Shown here: piece by piece, positions 26,952-36,158 of the stretch
How the letters are laid out: every line of letters starts with the position of its first letter
How positions within the stretch are numbered: position 1 is the first letter of the stretch
The notes under the pieces: generated by a model
The model's database searches: none
What the model was told of the DNA's origin: nothing
The model's input: the letters and a program-made list of their open reading frames with translations, nothing else
Position numbers and translations under genes: made by a program
Origin: Planctomycetota bacterium
GTDB taxonomy: Bacteria; Planctomycetota; UBA1135; UBA2386
Length of the DNA stretch: 41,410 nt
Assembly: GCA_016794035.1 (NCBI GenBank)
Contig: JAEUHS010000078.1
Span: forward strand, 1 to 41,410
Reading direction: 5' to 3'

Positions 26952-27674
26952 GTGCCAGACGGCACCGTGACGACGCCGTTCGCACTCCGGATCGGTGACG
27001 CCGACACCCTGCGCGGCGACGCGCTCGGCGGCCGACAGCCGGGCTATCTCTACCTGCACGGGCTCGGCTCGGTCCGCACCGGCGAGAAGAGCGAGTCGCT
27101 GCTCGCGCATGCGCGCCACCGCGGTCGCGCCTTCCTGCGCGTCGACCAGCGCGGCCACGGCGATTCGACGGGCCAGCTCGGCAGCGTGACGATCGGCGAA
27201 CTGATCGCGGACCTGCAGCTGCTGCTCGAACGCACCGGGCCGCAGCTGGTGGTCGGCTCGAGCCTCGGCGGCCTGATCGCCGCGTTCGCAGCCGCGGCGC
27301 GCCCCGAGCTGGTGCGCGGCCTGTGCCTGCTGGCGCCGGCGTTCGGCTTCCTGCACGACCTCGAGGGCCGCCTCGACGCCGAGGGCCGCATGTGGACCAG
27401 CAACGGCGTCGGCTTCCGCGTGACGCGCCGCGTGCTCGACGATGCCCGAAAACTCGAGGAACGGGGCCTGCCGACGCGGCTGCAGGTGCCGACGCTGGTG
27501 GTGCACGGCACCGCCGACGAGGTGGTCCCGCCGCAGGCCAGCGAACGGCTCTTCGCCGCCATCCCGCACGCGAACAAGGCGCTGTGGCTGGTGCCCGACG
27601 GCGACCACCGGCTGAACGCCGCGGCGGCGGCGATCTGGCCGCGCTTCGACCGCCTGGTCGACGGCACCGCATGA
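26952..27674 (+). CDS. Alpha/beta hydrolase
   Basis: 240 residues from a GTG directly abutting the greA stop, so translationally coupled. The fold is clear: oxyanion 'YLHGLGS', 'VDQRGHGDS', nucleophile elbow GSSLGG with Ser104, acid Asp189 in VVHGTADEVV and catalytic His219 in PDGDHRL. It resembles serine esterases of the YqiA/ABHD10-like group, which act on thioesters or small esters, but the substrate cannot be read from sequence. Probably cytoplasmic (no signal peptide). Confidence 0.88.
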   Translation: MPDGTVTTPFALRIGDADTLRGDALGGRQPGYLYLHGLGSVRTGEKSESLLAHARHRGRAFLRVDQRGHGDSTGQLGSVTIGELIADLQLLLERTGPQLVVGSSLGGLIAAFAAAARPELVRGLCLLAPAFGFLHDLEGRLDAEGRMWTSNGVGFRVTRRVLDDARKLEERGLPTRLQVPTLVVHGTADEVVPPQASERLFAAIPHANKALWLVPDGDHRLNAAAAAIWPRFDRLVDGTA

Positions 27675-27692
27675 CCGGCTCGCGGCCGCGGG

Positions 27693-27714
27693 CGGCGCGG
27701 CGCTTCGCGCGCCG
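27693..27714 (+). terminator. Hairpin after the alpha/beta hydrolase gene
   Basis: CGGCGCG (27693-27699) and CGCGCCG (27708-27714) enclose an 8-nt loop, 19 bp beyond the stop codon. Candidate terminator of the greA-hydrolase unit; no U-tract. Confidence 0.4.
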
Positions 27715-27758
27715 GGGCCGTTGCGGCCGTCCATCGGCCCGGTGAGACTGCCGCGCCC

Positions 27759-28361
<603 letters not shown>

Positions 28362-28380
28362 CGCCTCGGTGCCATCGGCG

Positions 28381-28397
28381 GAGCGGCAGAACCGCTC
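28381..28397 (+). terminator. Hairpin between the TPR gene and moxR
   Basis: GAGCGG-CAGAA-CCGCTC, perfect 6-bp stem and 5-nt loop, 20 bp after the TPR stop codon and 46 bp before the moxR start. Candidate terminator or leader structure. Confidence 0.45.
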
Positions 28398-28442
28398 ACC
28401 AGTCCGACGCCGGCGGTCGAAAAGACGGGCGGAGACCGCACC

Positions 28443-29381
28443 TTGCCCGCCAACATCCCCGCCAGCTCGGCGCGCTGCGTGCGCCAGGACCTCGAACGCA
28501 ATCTCGCCGCCGTGGTCGCCGTTCCGGCCGCAGCGATCGAACCGGTGCTCTGTGCCCTGGTCGCCGGCGGCCACGTGCTGCTGGAGGGCATCCCCGGCAT
28601 CGGCAAGACGCTGCTGGCGCGCACGCTCGCGCAGAGCATCCGCGGCGAGTTCCGGCGCATCCAGTTCACCAACGACGTGATGCCGAGCGACGTCACCGGC
28701 AGCGCCGTCTGGCGCGCCGACCTCGGCCGCTTCGCGTTCGTGCGCGGCCCGCTGTTCGCGAACGTCGTGCTCGCCGACGAGATCAACCGCACGAGCCCGC
28801 GCACGTTGTCGTGCCTGCTCGAGGCGATGGAGAGCGGCCGCGTGTCGCTCGAAGGCCGCACGCTCGAGCTCGGCCGCCCGTTCCTGGTGCTGGCGACGCG
28901 CAACCCGGTCGAGTTCCACGGCACCTTCCCGGTGCCCGAGGCCGCGCTCGATCGCTTCCTGGTGCGGGTCGAGCTGGACTACCCGGCGGCCGAGTTCGAG
29001 CTGGCGCTGTACGGCGGCCGCGACTGCGAGGCGCGCCTCGCCGAGATCCAGCCGGTCGTCGACTGCGACCAGCTGCTGGCGCTGCGGGCGGCCGTCGACG
29101 AGGTGCAGGTGCGCCCGGCCGTCGCCGAGTACGTCTACCGCGTCGTGCGGGCGACGCGCCACCATGCCGACGTGCAGCTCGGCGCCAGCCCGCGCGCGGC
29201 GCTGGCCTGGTTGCGCGCGGCGAAGGGCCGCGCCGCGTTCGACGGCCGCGACTACGTGCTGCCCGACGACCTCAAGGTGCTGGCCGAGCCGGCGCTGGCC
29301 CACCGCGTGTTCCGCCGCGACGGCGAGTCCGCGTCGACGCTGATCGCCGACCTGCTGCGCACGACCGAAGTACCGCTCTGA
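28443..29381 (+). CDS. MoxR-family AAA+ ATPase
   Basis: 312 residues from a TTG at 28443, supported by GGAG 8-9 bp upstream and by family length; GTG at 28479 is an alternative. AAA+ features: Walker A GIPGIGKT (49-56), 'QFTNDVMPSDVTG', Walker B NVVLADEINR, the 'LLEAMESGRVSLEG' helix insert and sensor 'ATRNPVE'. This is the MoxR subfamily, chaperone-like ATPases usually beside DUF58 and vWA or transglutaminase genes. Here it opens a four-gene operon (DUF58, transglutaminase, S41 peptidase). Presumed role: remodelling or activation of an envelope or surface complex. Confidence 0.93.
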   Translation: MPANIPASSARCVRQDLERNLAAVVAVPAAAIEPVLCALVAGGHVLLEGIPGIGKTLLARTLAQSIRGEFRRIQFTNDVMPSDVTGSAVWRADLGRFAFVRGPLFANVVLADEINRTSPRTLSCLLEAMESGRVSLEGRTLELGRPFLVLATRNPVEFHGTFPVPEAALDRFLVRVELDYPAAEFELALYGGRDCEARLAEIQPVVDCDQLLALRAAVDEVQVRPAVAEYVYRVVRATRHHADVQLGASPRAALAWLRAAKGRAAFDGRDYVLPDDLKVLAEPALAHRVFRRDGESASTLIADLLRTTEVPL

Positions 29382-29391
29382 CGCCAGCCCG

Positions 29392-30321
29392 ATGCGCATC
29401 CGCCCGACGGAACTCGGCCTGAAGGGTCTGATGCTGCTGGCGGCACTCGAGATCGCGTTCCTGGCCACGAGCTACAGCAACCTCTTCTTCCTGCTGATCG
29501 TGTTCTGCGGGGTGCTCGGCGGCGTCGGGCTGCTCACCGGGATGCGCAACGTCACGGCCGTGCGCGTGCTCGCCGTCGACGTGCCGGCCGGCCCCGCGGG
29601 ACAGCCGCGGGCCGTGCGCCTGTCGCTCGACGCGCGGCGGCGCACGTTCGATCTCGTGTTCGCGCTCGACGACGGCACGCGCGACCTGCTGCTGCCGGCG
29701 ATCGCGACCGCCGCCGGACGCCAGACGCTGCCGGCGCTGCTGCCCGACCTGGCGCGCGGGGTGCGCGACGTGCGCGCGCTGCGCATCACGTCGCGCTTCC
29801 CGTTCGGCCTGTTCGAACTCGGCGTGCGGCGGCCGTTGGCGATCGAGGTGGTGACCTACCCGCCGCCGTCGCTCGCGACCGCCGCGACGTCCCGCCGTTC
29901 GCAGACCCACGGCCGGCACCACGACGGCACGCAGCCGGCGACGGTCGCCGGGCTGCGTCCGTTCCGCACCGGCGACGCGGTGCGCGACGTGCACTGGAAG
30001 GCCACCGCGCGCCGCGGCGTGCCGATCGTCAAGGAACGCGAGGCCGAGGCCGGCGACGCCCGCACGGTCGTCGTCGACCGCCGCGCCTCTGCCGACGAAC
30101 TCGAGCGCGACCTCGCCGCCGCCACCGCCGCCGTGCTGTCGGCGGCGGCCGCGGGACCCGGCGTGCGGCTGGTCAGCCAGGGCTACACGGCGCATCTGCC
30201 GGCGGGCCAGCCGCCGCCGGCCGCGGTGCTGCGCTGGCTGGCCGCGGCCACCGGGCTGCCCGCCGACGCCGCCGCACCCGAACTGTCGCGGCGTCCCGAC
30301 CAGGAGCCCGCCCGTGCGTGA
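29392..30321 (+). CDS. DUF58 domain protein
   Basis: 309 residues. Two hydrophobic segments at the N-terminus (about 12-50), then a soluble beta-rich part and the DUF58 core 'GLRPFRTGDAVRDVHWKATA', in which 'D.VR.I.W..TAR' is diagnostic, followed by 'VKEREAEAGDARTVVVDRR', an acidic vWA-like start. It begins 10 bp after moxR and overlaps the transglutaminase start by 8 bp. Usually a partner of MoxR; molecular function unknown. Confidence 0.9.
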   Translation: MRIRPTELGLKGLMLLAALEIAFLATSYSNLFFLLIVFCGVLGGVGLLTGMRNVTAVRVLAVDVPAGPAGQPRAVRLSLDARRRTFDLVFALDDGTRDLLLPAIATAAGRQTLPALLPDLARGVRDVRALRITSRFPFGLFELGVRRPLAIEVVTYPPPSLATAATSRRSQTHGRHHDGTQPATVAGLRPFRTGDAVRDVHWKATARRGVPIVKEREAEAGDARTVVVDRRASADELERDLAAATAAVLSAAAAGPGVRLVSQGYTAHLPAGQPPPAAVLRWLAAATGLPADAAAPELSRRPDQEPARA

Positions 30322-32275
30322 CGGACTGCTGCCGTTCCTGCTGCTGCTGACGCTGCTCGACCTCGCGTTCGTGCAGGCGACCGGCATCGTCGCCGGCCAG
30401 GGCCTGCTGCCGCTGTGGCTGTTGACGCTCGGCGCGCCGTGGCTGCGGCGGCTGCAGCGCTGGCTGTGGTGCCGCCTGACCTGGAATCTCGGCGTGCTGC
30501 TGGTGTTCGCGCTGCTGGTGCGGCACGCGACGACCACCGGTCTCCTGCACATGCTCGAGGACGGCCTCGTGCTCGCGGTGCTGTGCCAGGTGCACCTGGT
30601 CAACAACATCGGCGCGCGCCAGCGACCCGATCTCGTGTTCTTCAACTCGCTGCTGATCGCGTTCGTCACCAGCTTCTTCGCACCGGACCTCGGCTGGTCG
30701 CTGCTGTTCGTCGCGCACGCGTTCGTGCTGGTGGCCGCGCTGCAGGTGAACGTGCTCGTGCGGCGCGGCGCAGCGCTCGAGGCCGGCGTCGTGCGCCAGG
30801 TCGTGCGCCACGCGATCGCGCATGCGGTGGCGATCGGCGCGATCACGGCGCTGCTGTTCGTGCTGCTGCCGCGCGACTTCGCCCGCCCGGGCTGGCTCGG
30901 CGACGCGCTCGGCCGCGAACATGGCGCCGAGGCCGGCATCGCCGACCGCATCCGCATCGACGACGAGCGGCCGACGCGGCTCGGCGAGTCGGTGGTCATG
31001 CGGCTGTCGCCGGCCAGCGGCCGCGAGGCCGACGTGCCGCACCACTGGCGCTCGATCCTGTTCGCCGAGTTCGACGGCGCCGAGTGGTCGCCGACGGCCT
31101 TCCGTACCGACAGCCGGTTCGCGCTCGACGTCGACTGGGTGGCGACCGGCGACGGGTCGTGGCGTCGCGACCTCGGGCCGCCGGTCGCGGTCGTGCACGT
31201 GCAGCTGCCGGACGCCGGCGACGCGCGGCTGCCGCATCCGCTGACCGCCAGCGCGCTGCGCCCGCCGCGCGGGCAGGGTCTCTCGCTGAGCACCGAGCCG
31301 AGCGGCGCCCTGCTGGTCGAACGGCTCGACCGCGAGCAGGCGCGCGGCCTCGAATACGCGGTCGAGATCGCGGCGGGCAGCGGCCGGGTGTCGCTGACGC
31401 GCGCGGCGCAGGATCGGCTGACCCACCTGCCGGCGCAGAACATCCCGCGCGTGCTGCACGACCTGGCGACACAGGTCCGGCGCGAACTGCCGCCGGGCGC
31501 CAGCCCGACGACGATCGCGCTCGCGAGCCGCGACTGGCTGCAGCAGCACCGCCGGTATCAGCTGCCCGGCGAACCGGGCTTCGCGCGCAACCTCGGCGAG
31601 TTCCTGATCGGCTCCGGCGCCGGCCACTGCGAGTACTTCGCCACGGCGCTGGCGTTGCTGCTGCGCCTGCAGGGCGTGCCATGCCGCCTGGTCGGCGGCT
31701 ACCTCGCACACGAGTGGGATCCGGCCAGCGCGAGCATGCTCGTGCGTTCGCGCCACGCGCATGCATGGGTCGAGGCGATCGGCGACGACGGCCGCTGGCT
31801 GGTGCTCGACGCGACGCCACCGGCCGACGTCATGGCGCCGCGCGGCGAGGCGACCAACTGGCTGTCCGCGTCGTGGCGCCAGCTCGAGACGATGTGGAGC
31901 GACGTCGTCGGCTTCGACGGCAACCGCCGCGCCGCATGGCTGCAGCGCGTGCTGGACCTGCCCGGCGACCTCGCCGGCACGGCGGCGGCGCATCCGTTCC
32001 CGGTCGCCGCGACGCTGGCGCTCGGCGTGCTGCTGGTCTACCGTCGTCGGCGGCGGCAGCACGAGCCGGCGATCGCCGATCTGGAACGTGCGGTCCGTGC
32101 TGCCGGGCTCTCGCTGCGGAACGGTGAGACGCCGCGTGAACTGCTGCTGCGCGCCGAGGCCGCCGGGATCGCGACGGCGCCGCTGGCGGGCCTGCGGCAG
32201 GCCGCGCGCCGCCACGAACGCCTGCGCTACGGTCCGGCCGCGACCCGGCCCGACCGAGGAACGCCGAGAACATGA
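30314..32275 (+). CDS. Membrane-bound transglutaminase-like protein (TgpA type)
   Basis: 653 residues from GTG at 30314. Six N-terminal membrane helices (about 1-200), an extracytoplasmic beta domain, then a transglutaminase core with catalytic triad Cys439 (SGAGHCEYFATALALLLR), His483 (RHAHAWVEA) and Asp499 (WLVLDATPP). One more helix ('PVAATLALGVLLVYRR') and a C-terminal DUF4129-like cytoplasmic tail with 'PRELLLRA' follow. This is the TgpA/YebA layout known from Pseudomonas. The stop overlaps the next start (ATGA). Likely cross-links or cleaves a periplasmic target; the gene is part of the MoxR-DUF58 cluster, the usual setting for the family. Confidence 0.92.
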   Translation: MRDGLLPFLLLLTLLDLAFVQATGIVAGQGLLPLWLLTLGAPWLRRLQRWLWCRLTWNLGVLLVFALLVRHATTTGLLHMLEDGLVLAVLCQVHLVNNIGARQRPDLVFFNSLLIAFVTSFFAPDLGWSLLFVAHAFVLVAALQVNVLVRRGAALEAGVVRQVVRHAIAHAVAIGAITALLFVLLPRDFARPGWLGDALGREHGAEAGIADRIRIDDERPTRLGESVVMRLSPASGREADVPHHWRSILFAEFDGAEWSPTAFRTDSRFALDVDWVATGDGSWRRDLGPPVAVVHVQLPDAGDARLPHPLTASALRPPRGQGLSLSTEPSGALLVERLDREQARGLEYAVEIAAGSGRVSLTRAAQDRLTHLPAQNIPRVLHDLATQVRRELPPGASPTTIALASRDWLQQHRRYQLPGEPGFARNLGEFLIGSGAGHCEYFATALALLLRLQGVPCRLVGGYLAHEWDPASASMLVRSRHAHAWVEAIGDDGRWLVLDATPPADVMAPRGEATNWLSASWRQLETMWSDVVGFDGNRRAAWLQRVLDLPGDLAGTAAAHPFPVAATLALGVLLVYRRRRRQHEPAIADLERAVRAAGLSLRNGETPRELLLRAEAAGIATAPLAGLRQAARRHERLRYGPAATRPDRGTPRT

Positions 32276-33594
32276 GCCATCTCCCGACCCTGGCGATCGT
32301 GCTGCTCGTCGCCGCCGCGGCCGCGCGCGCCCAGGCCCCGCCGCGCGTGGTTCGGCTCGATCCGCCGCACCTGGCCACCGACCTCGACGCGGCGAGCGTG
32401 CAACGGCTGGTGGTGCGCTTCGACGCGGCGATGGATCCGGGAGTCTACGGTCTGTGCGGCGGCGGCCCGAGCTTCCCCAGCGTCGCCGCGCCGACCTGGG
32501 ACGACGCCCACACGTTCGGGCTCGACGTCACGCTGGCGCCCGATCACGTCTACGCGATGGACCTCGCCTGCGCCGAATCGGCCGGCTTCCGCAGCGCGGC
32601 GGGCCAGCGCCTGCGGCCGTTGCCGTGGCGCATCGCCACCAAGGGGCCGAACCTGCCCGATGGTGCGGCGCGGGCGGCGGTGGACCGGCTGTTCGTGCTG
32701 CTGCGCGAACGGTACTCCTACCGTGATCGACTGGGCATCGACTGGAGCGCGCTCGATCGCGCGCACCGCGACCAGCTCGAGGGCTGCCGCAACGGAGCGG
32801 CGCTGGCGCTGCGCATCGGCGACCTGCTGACGACGGCCCAGGACGTGCACGTCACCGTGCAGTGGCAGGATGCGACGCTGCCGACCTTCCGCCGCGACGT
32901 CGTCGCGAACTTCGATGCGCGCGCGCTGCAGGCCGCGCTGCCGGACCTGGTGAAGATCGGTCGCATCGGCCTCTCCGCGCGCACCGACGACGGCATCGGC
33001 TACCTGTTCGTCGGCTCGTTCGCGCGCGAGGAGCGCGACGACTTCGAGCGCGTGCTCGACGTGCTGCGCACGCGGCTGCAGGACTGCAAGGCGCTGGTGC
33101 TCGACCTGCGCACCAACGGCGGCGGCGACGAACAGCTGGCGCAACGCCTGGCGGCGTGCTTCGTCGACGGCGACGTCGTCTACGCCGCCCATCGTCTGTG
33201 CGACCCGAGGGCGGGCGACGGTTTCGGCGAGCGCCAGGACCGCCGCCTGCGCGGCAACGACGCGCCGGACCGTTTCCCGGGCCCGGTCGCGGTGCTGACC
33301 GGACCGCTCAACATGTCGAGCTGCGAGGCGTTCCTGCTGATGATGAAGCAGTCGCCGCGCGCGTTGCTGGTCGGCGAGACGTCGTACGGCAGTTCGGGCA
33401 ACCCGCAGCCGCACGTGCTGCTGCCGGGCCTGGTGGTGACGCTGCCGAGCTGGCAGGCGCTGCGGCCCGACGGCAGCTGCTTCGAGGGCGAGGGCATCAC
33501 GCCGCACCTCCATGTCGCGACGCAGCCGGCCGACTTCGCCGCCGGCGATCCGGTGCTGGAGGCCGCGTTGTTGCGGCTGCGCGGCGGGCGCTGA
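32272..33594 (+). CDS. S41 family (CTP/tricorn-like) peptidase, exported
   Basis: 440 residues. Signal peptide 'LAIVLLVAAAAARAQA' with cleavage after ARA. Residues 25-125 form an Ig-like beta domain ('LDPPHLATDLDAASVQRLVVRFDAAMDPG'), a bacterial SbsA-type Ig domain. The peptidase part has the S41 pattern: 'CKALVLDLRTNGGGDEQLAQRLAACF', catalytic Ser around 349 in LNMSSCEAFLLMM and 'VGETSYGSSGNPQ' before the C-terminal strand. No PDZ domain is visible. It ends the MoxR operon, translationally coupled to the transglutaminase, and would act in the periplasm. Confidence 0.88.
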   Translation: MSHLPTLAIVLLVAAAAARAQAPPRVVRLDPPHLATDLDAASVQRLVVRFDAAMDPGVYGLCGGGPSFPSVAAPTWDDAHTFGLDVTLAPDHVYAMDLACAESAGFRSAAGQRLRPLPWRIATKGPNLPDGAARAAVDRLFVLLRERYSYRDRLGIDWSALDRAHRDQLEGCRNGAALALRIGDLLTTAQDVHVTVQWQDATLPTFRRDVVANFDARALQAALPDLVKIGRIGLSARTDDGIGYLFVGSFAREERDDFERVLDVLRTRLQDCKALVLDLRTNGGGDEQLAQRLAACFVDGDVVYAAHRLCDPRAGDGFGERQDRRLRGNDAPDRFPGPVAVLTGPLNMSSCEAFLLMMKQSPRALLVGETSYGSSGNPQPHVLLPGLVVTLPSWQALRPDGSCFEGEGITPHLHVATQPADFAAGDPVLEAALLRLRGGR

Positions 33595-33614
33595 GCGCGG
33601 CGGCCGACCCGCCG

Positions 33615-34400
33615 TCAGCCGATCCAGTTCGGCTTCCTCTTGGCGAGGAACGCCGCGAAGCCCTCGCGCGCCTCCGGCGTCGCGCGCAGCGCCGCGATCC
33701 ACTTCGCGGTCAACGGGATCGCGTCCTCGAGCGACAGGTGGCCGACGCTGCGGATCAGTTCCTTGGCGCTGGCGACCGCCGCCGGCCCCGACGACAGCAG
33801 CTCGCCGGTGACCTGCTGCACGGCCGCGTCGAGGTGCTGCTCGTCGACGGCGCGGTGCACGAGCCCGATGCGCTCCGCCTCGCGGCCGTCGAAGCGCTCG
33901 CCGGTCAGGAACAAGGTGCGGGCGCGACCGACGCCGATCTTCTGCAGCACGAACGGCGAGATCACGGCCGGCACGATGCCGAGCTTGGCCTCGGTCAGTC
34001 CGAACAGGCAGGTCTCGGTGCAGATCGCGACGTCGACCGCCGCCGTCAGGCCGGTGCCGCCGCCGAGCGCGTGGCCGTGGATGCGGCCGACCACGGGCTT
34101 CTTGCAGCGCGCGATCGCGAGGAACATGTTCGCCATGCGCACCGCGCTGCGCTCGTTGTCGGCCGGCGGCAGGTCGGCCTGCTCCTGCATCCAGGCCAGA
34201 TCGGCACCCGCGGAGAAGCTCCTGCCGTTGCCGCTCAGCACGACGACGCGCGCGGTCGGGTTGCCGCTGGCGGCGGTGAACGCCGCGTGCAGCTCGTCGA
34301 CGACGGCGCCGTTGAAGGCGTTGCGGACGTCCGGCCGGTTCAGCCGCACGTGCAGGATCGGACCTGCCTGCGCGACGTCGATGGTCTGGTAGGTGCTCAT
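33615..34400 (-). CDS. liuC: Enoyl-CoA hydratase family, probable methylglutaconyl-CoA hydratase
   Basis: 261 residues. Crotonase fold: oxyanion-hole sequences SAGADL (63-68) and GGGTGL (113-118), and 'FGLTEAKLGIVPAVISPFVL', where the Glu137 catalytic base and 'VPAVISP' are characteristic of bacterial methylglutaconyl-CoA hydratases (LiuC) in the leucine pathway. ATG at 34400 matches the family start. Convergent with the S41 gene (20-bp gap). The carboxyltransferase subunit of methylcrotonyl-CoA carboxylase, the step before, is 6.5 kb to the right on the same strand, supporting the assignment. Confidence 0.85.
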   Translation of the reverse strand: MSTYQTIDVAQAGPILHVRLNRPDVRNAFNGAVVDELHAAFTAASGNPTARVVVLSGNGRSFSAGADLAWMQEQADLPPADNERSAVRMANMFLAIARCKKPVVGRIHGHALGGGTGLTAAVDVAICTETCLFGLTEAKLGIVPAVISPFVLQKIGVGRARTLFLTGERFDGREAERIGLVHRAVDEQHLDAAVQQVTGELLSSGPAAVASAKELIRSVGHLSLEDAIPLTAKWIAALRATPEAREGFAAFLAKRKPNWIG

Positions 34401-34500
34401 GGCGACCGGCCAGGGTCGCCGGGAGCGCGGTCCGATTCCAGTCCCGGCCAGCGCGTGCCGCCGATGGACACCGACCCGCGGTTGTGCGACAACGCCGCGC

Positions 34501-35403
34501 GTGCCGCCGACCCTGCGCGTGCTGCTCGCCGGGGCGCTGTTCGCTTCCGGCGGGGCGCTGCTGAAGAGCTGCGACTTCCCGTCGCTGCAGCGCGCCGGCC
34601 TGCGGGCCGGCATCGCCGCGCTGGCCCTGTTCGTGCTGCTGCCGCGCGCACGCCGCTGGCCGAACGCCCGCATCCTGCTGCTGTCGCTGCCGTACTTCGG
34701 CGCCACCGGCCTGTTCGTGATCGCCAACACGCTGACCACGTCGGCGAACGCGATCTTCCTGCAGTCGACCGCGCCGATGTGGGTGCTGCTGTTCGCGCCG
34801 TGGCTGCTCGGCGAACGGGCCTCACGCCGCGACCTGCTGATGTTCGCCTGCGTCGCCGCCGGCCTGTCGCTGTGCTTCGCCGCGCCGGCGGTCGTGCAGC
34901 GCACCGCGCCGGACCCGCGCACCGGCGACCTGTTCGGCATCGCCTCGGGCGTCGCCTTCGCGCTGCTGCTGATCGGCATGCGCTGGCTCGCGGCCAGCGG
35001 GCGCGACGAGACCGCCGCCGCGCTGGCGTGGGGCAACACGTGCGCGATGCCGCTGGCGTTCCTGCTGATGCCGCTGGTCGGGCAGACGCCGACCGCCGGC
35101 ACCGCGCCCGACTGGATCGTCATCACCGTGCTCGGCGTGGTCCAGGTCGGGCTCGCCTACGCCGTGCTGGCCCGCGCCATCGAACAGGTGCCGGCGGCCC
35201 GCGCCGCGCTGCTGCTGATGATCGAGCCGGCGCTGAACCCGGCGATCACGTTCCTCGTGCACGGCGAGACGCCGCACCCGCTGGCACTCGCCGGCGGGGC
35301 GATGATCGTCGGTGGCGTCGCGCTCGGCAGCGTGCTGGGCCGGCGCCGCACGACGGCGCCGCCGGTCACGGCAGCGGACGCAGCACCGCGCGCACGGCCC
35401 TGA
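34501..35403 (+). CDS. EamA family (DMT) transporter
   Basis: 300 residues from GTG at 34501, chosen because the hydrophobic first helix starts there; upstream in-frame codons read into the enoyl-CoA hydratase gene and lack any membrane segment. Ten predicted helices in two EamA repeats, with 'FASGGALLKSCDFPSLQRAGLRAGIAAL', 'QSTAPMWVLLFAPWLLGE' and the second-repeat mirror 'LMIEPALNPAITFLVHGETPHP'. Drug/metabolite transporter of unknown substrate. Divergent from liuC; its 3' end overlaps the convergent small gene by 38 bp. Confidence 0.88.
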   Translation: MPPTLRVLLAGALFASGGALLKSCDFPSLQRAGLRAGIAALALFVLLPRARRWPNARILLLSLPYFGATGLFVIANTLTTSANAIFLQSTAPMWVLLFAPWLLGERASRRDLLMFACVAAGLSLCFAAPAVVQRTAPDPRTGDLFGIASGVAFALLLIGMRWLAASGRDETAAALAWGNTCAMPLAFLLMPLVGQTPTAGTAPDWIVITVLGVVQVGLAYAVLARAIEQVPAARAALLLMIEPALNPAITFLVHGETPHPLALAGGAMIVGGVALGSVLGRRRTTAPPVTAADAAPRARP

Positions 35404-35566
35404 CGACCACGCTGCCGAGCACGAGCGCCAGCACCAGCGGCACCACGATCCGGCCGGCGCCGCGCAACCAGAGCATCACCAGCACGGCCACGCCGATCGC
35501 GCCGAGGAACCAGGTCGCAGCGACGCGCTGCGGCCGCGGCGGCACCGGGGCCGGGGTCTCGGTCAC
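35366..35566 (-). CDS. Small two-helix membrane protein
   Basis: 66 residues from GTG at 35566. A proline-rich head (ETPAPVPPRPQRV) is followed by two hydrophobic helices, 'AATWFLGAIGVAVLVMLWL' and 'IVVPLVLALVLGSVVVRAV'. Its start overlaps the stop codon of the DUF4262 gene (GTGA, 35563-35566), so it is probably translated by coupling. It overlaps the convergent EamA gene at its 3' end. Family not recognised; small size makes it the least certain of the coding calls here. Confidence 0.6.
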   Translation of the reverse strand: MTETPAPVPPRPQRVAATWFLGAIGVAVLVMLWLRGAGRIVVPLVLALVLGSVVVRAVRAVLRPLP

Positions 35567-36042
35567 GACGCGTGCCCGGCGCGCCCGAGCACCGGCTGGC
35601 TGGCGGCGAAGCCGGCGCGCGCCTCGGGGTCCCACGGCCAGCGCCCCTGCTTGTCGGGCCACACCAGCTGCACGGCCGGGAAGTCCGCGCCCTCGTAGGC
35701 CCAGCTGGCCGCGGCGAGGAACTCGGCGTAGCGCGACTTCGGCACCTCGACGAACCGCACCGGGTAGTCCTCAAGCAGCCCTTCGTGGCGCGTGCCGTCG
35801 AGGAAGCGCTGCCCCGCGTCCGCCTCGTCGGCGACCACTTCGATCAGCTCGCCGGCGACCTCGTGCGGCAGGCCCAGCACCAGCACCTCGGGCTGCTGGA
35901 AGCTCTCCCACAGACCGACCGAGAACGAGCAGGCCGGCACGGCGCCGCGGGCCGGCACGTGCACGACGTGCAGGCCCGCGCCGTCGACGTCGTCCAGCAA
36001 CTGGCGTTCGGCGGGACTCAGGTCGTCGGTGCGGCGGCGCAT
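35563..36042 (-). CDS. DUF4262 domain protein
   Basis: 159 residues from ATG at 36042; upstream in-frame codons exist but a -10-like box lies 8 bp before this ATG. Pattern of DUF4262: 'GLHVVHVPARGAVPACSFSVGLWESFQQPEVLVLGLP', 'YPVRFVEVPKSRYAEFLAAASWAY' and the C-terminal 'QLVWPDKQGRWPWDPEA'. DUF4262 proteins are small cytoplasmic proteins without known function, frequent in soil and planctomycete genomes. Preceded by a strong terminator-like hairpin and followed by a coupled membrane protein. Confidence 0.82.
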   Translation of the reverse strand: MRRRTDDLSPAERQLLDDVDGAGLHVVHVPARGAVPACSFSVGLWESFQQPEVLVLGLPHEVAGELIEVVADEADAGQRFLDGTRHEGLLEDYPVRFVEVPKSRYAEFLAAASWAYEGADFPAVQLVWPDKQGRWPWDPEARAGFAASQPVLGRAGHAS

Positions 36043-36049
36043 CCCCGCG

Positions 36050-36055
36050 ACTATG
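36050..36055 (-). promoter_or_regulatory. -10-like box abutting the DUF4262 start codon
   Basis: CATAGT on the minus strand, 7 bp before the ATG at 36042, the same spacing as for dcp and the GT-C gene; the first base deviates from TAnnnT. Suggests a leaderless transcript. Confidence 0.35.
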
Positions 36056-36096
36056 CCGCAACCGGACCGGCGCGCAACCACAGGCCCCGTACGCGA

Positions 36097-36134
36097 CCGC
36101 GGCGGCCACTCCCTCGCGAGAGCGGCCGCCGCGG
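36097..36134 (-). terminator. Strong hairpin after the Hcp gene
   Basis: CCGCGGCGGCC (36097-36107) pairs perfectly with GGCCGCCGCGG (36124-36134); the 16-nt loop contains the extra palindrome CTCGCGAG. This isolates hcp from the DUF4262 gene. No U-tract. Confidence 0.65.
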
Positions 36135-36158
36135 CGGTTCACCGGGGCCGGGCCCCGA

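Noticed and set aside
23484..27734. Open frame of 1416 codons on the minus strand
   Set aside because: It lies antisense to three clear plus-strand genes, its translation is Arg/Ala/His-rich without domains, and long antisense frames are expected at this GC content.
34393..34500. Starting the EamA gene at ATG 34393
   Set aside because: That start lies inside the divergent liuC gene's 5' end and adds 36 hydrophilic residues unlike any EamA N-terminus.
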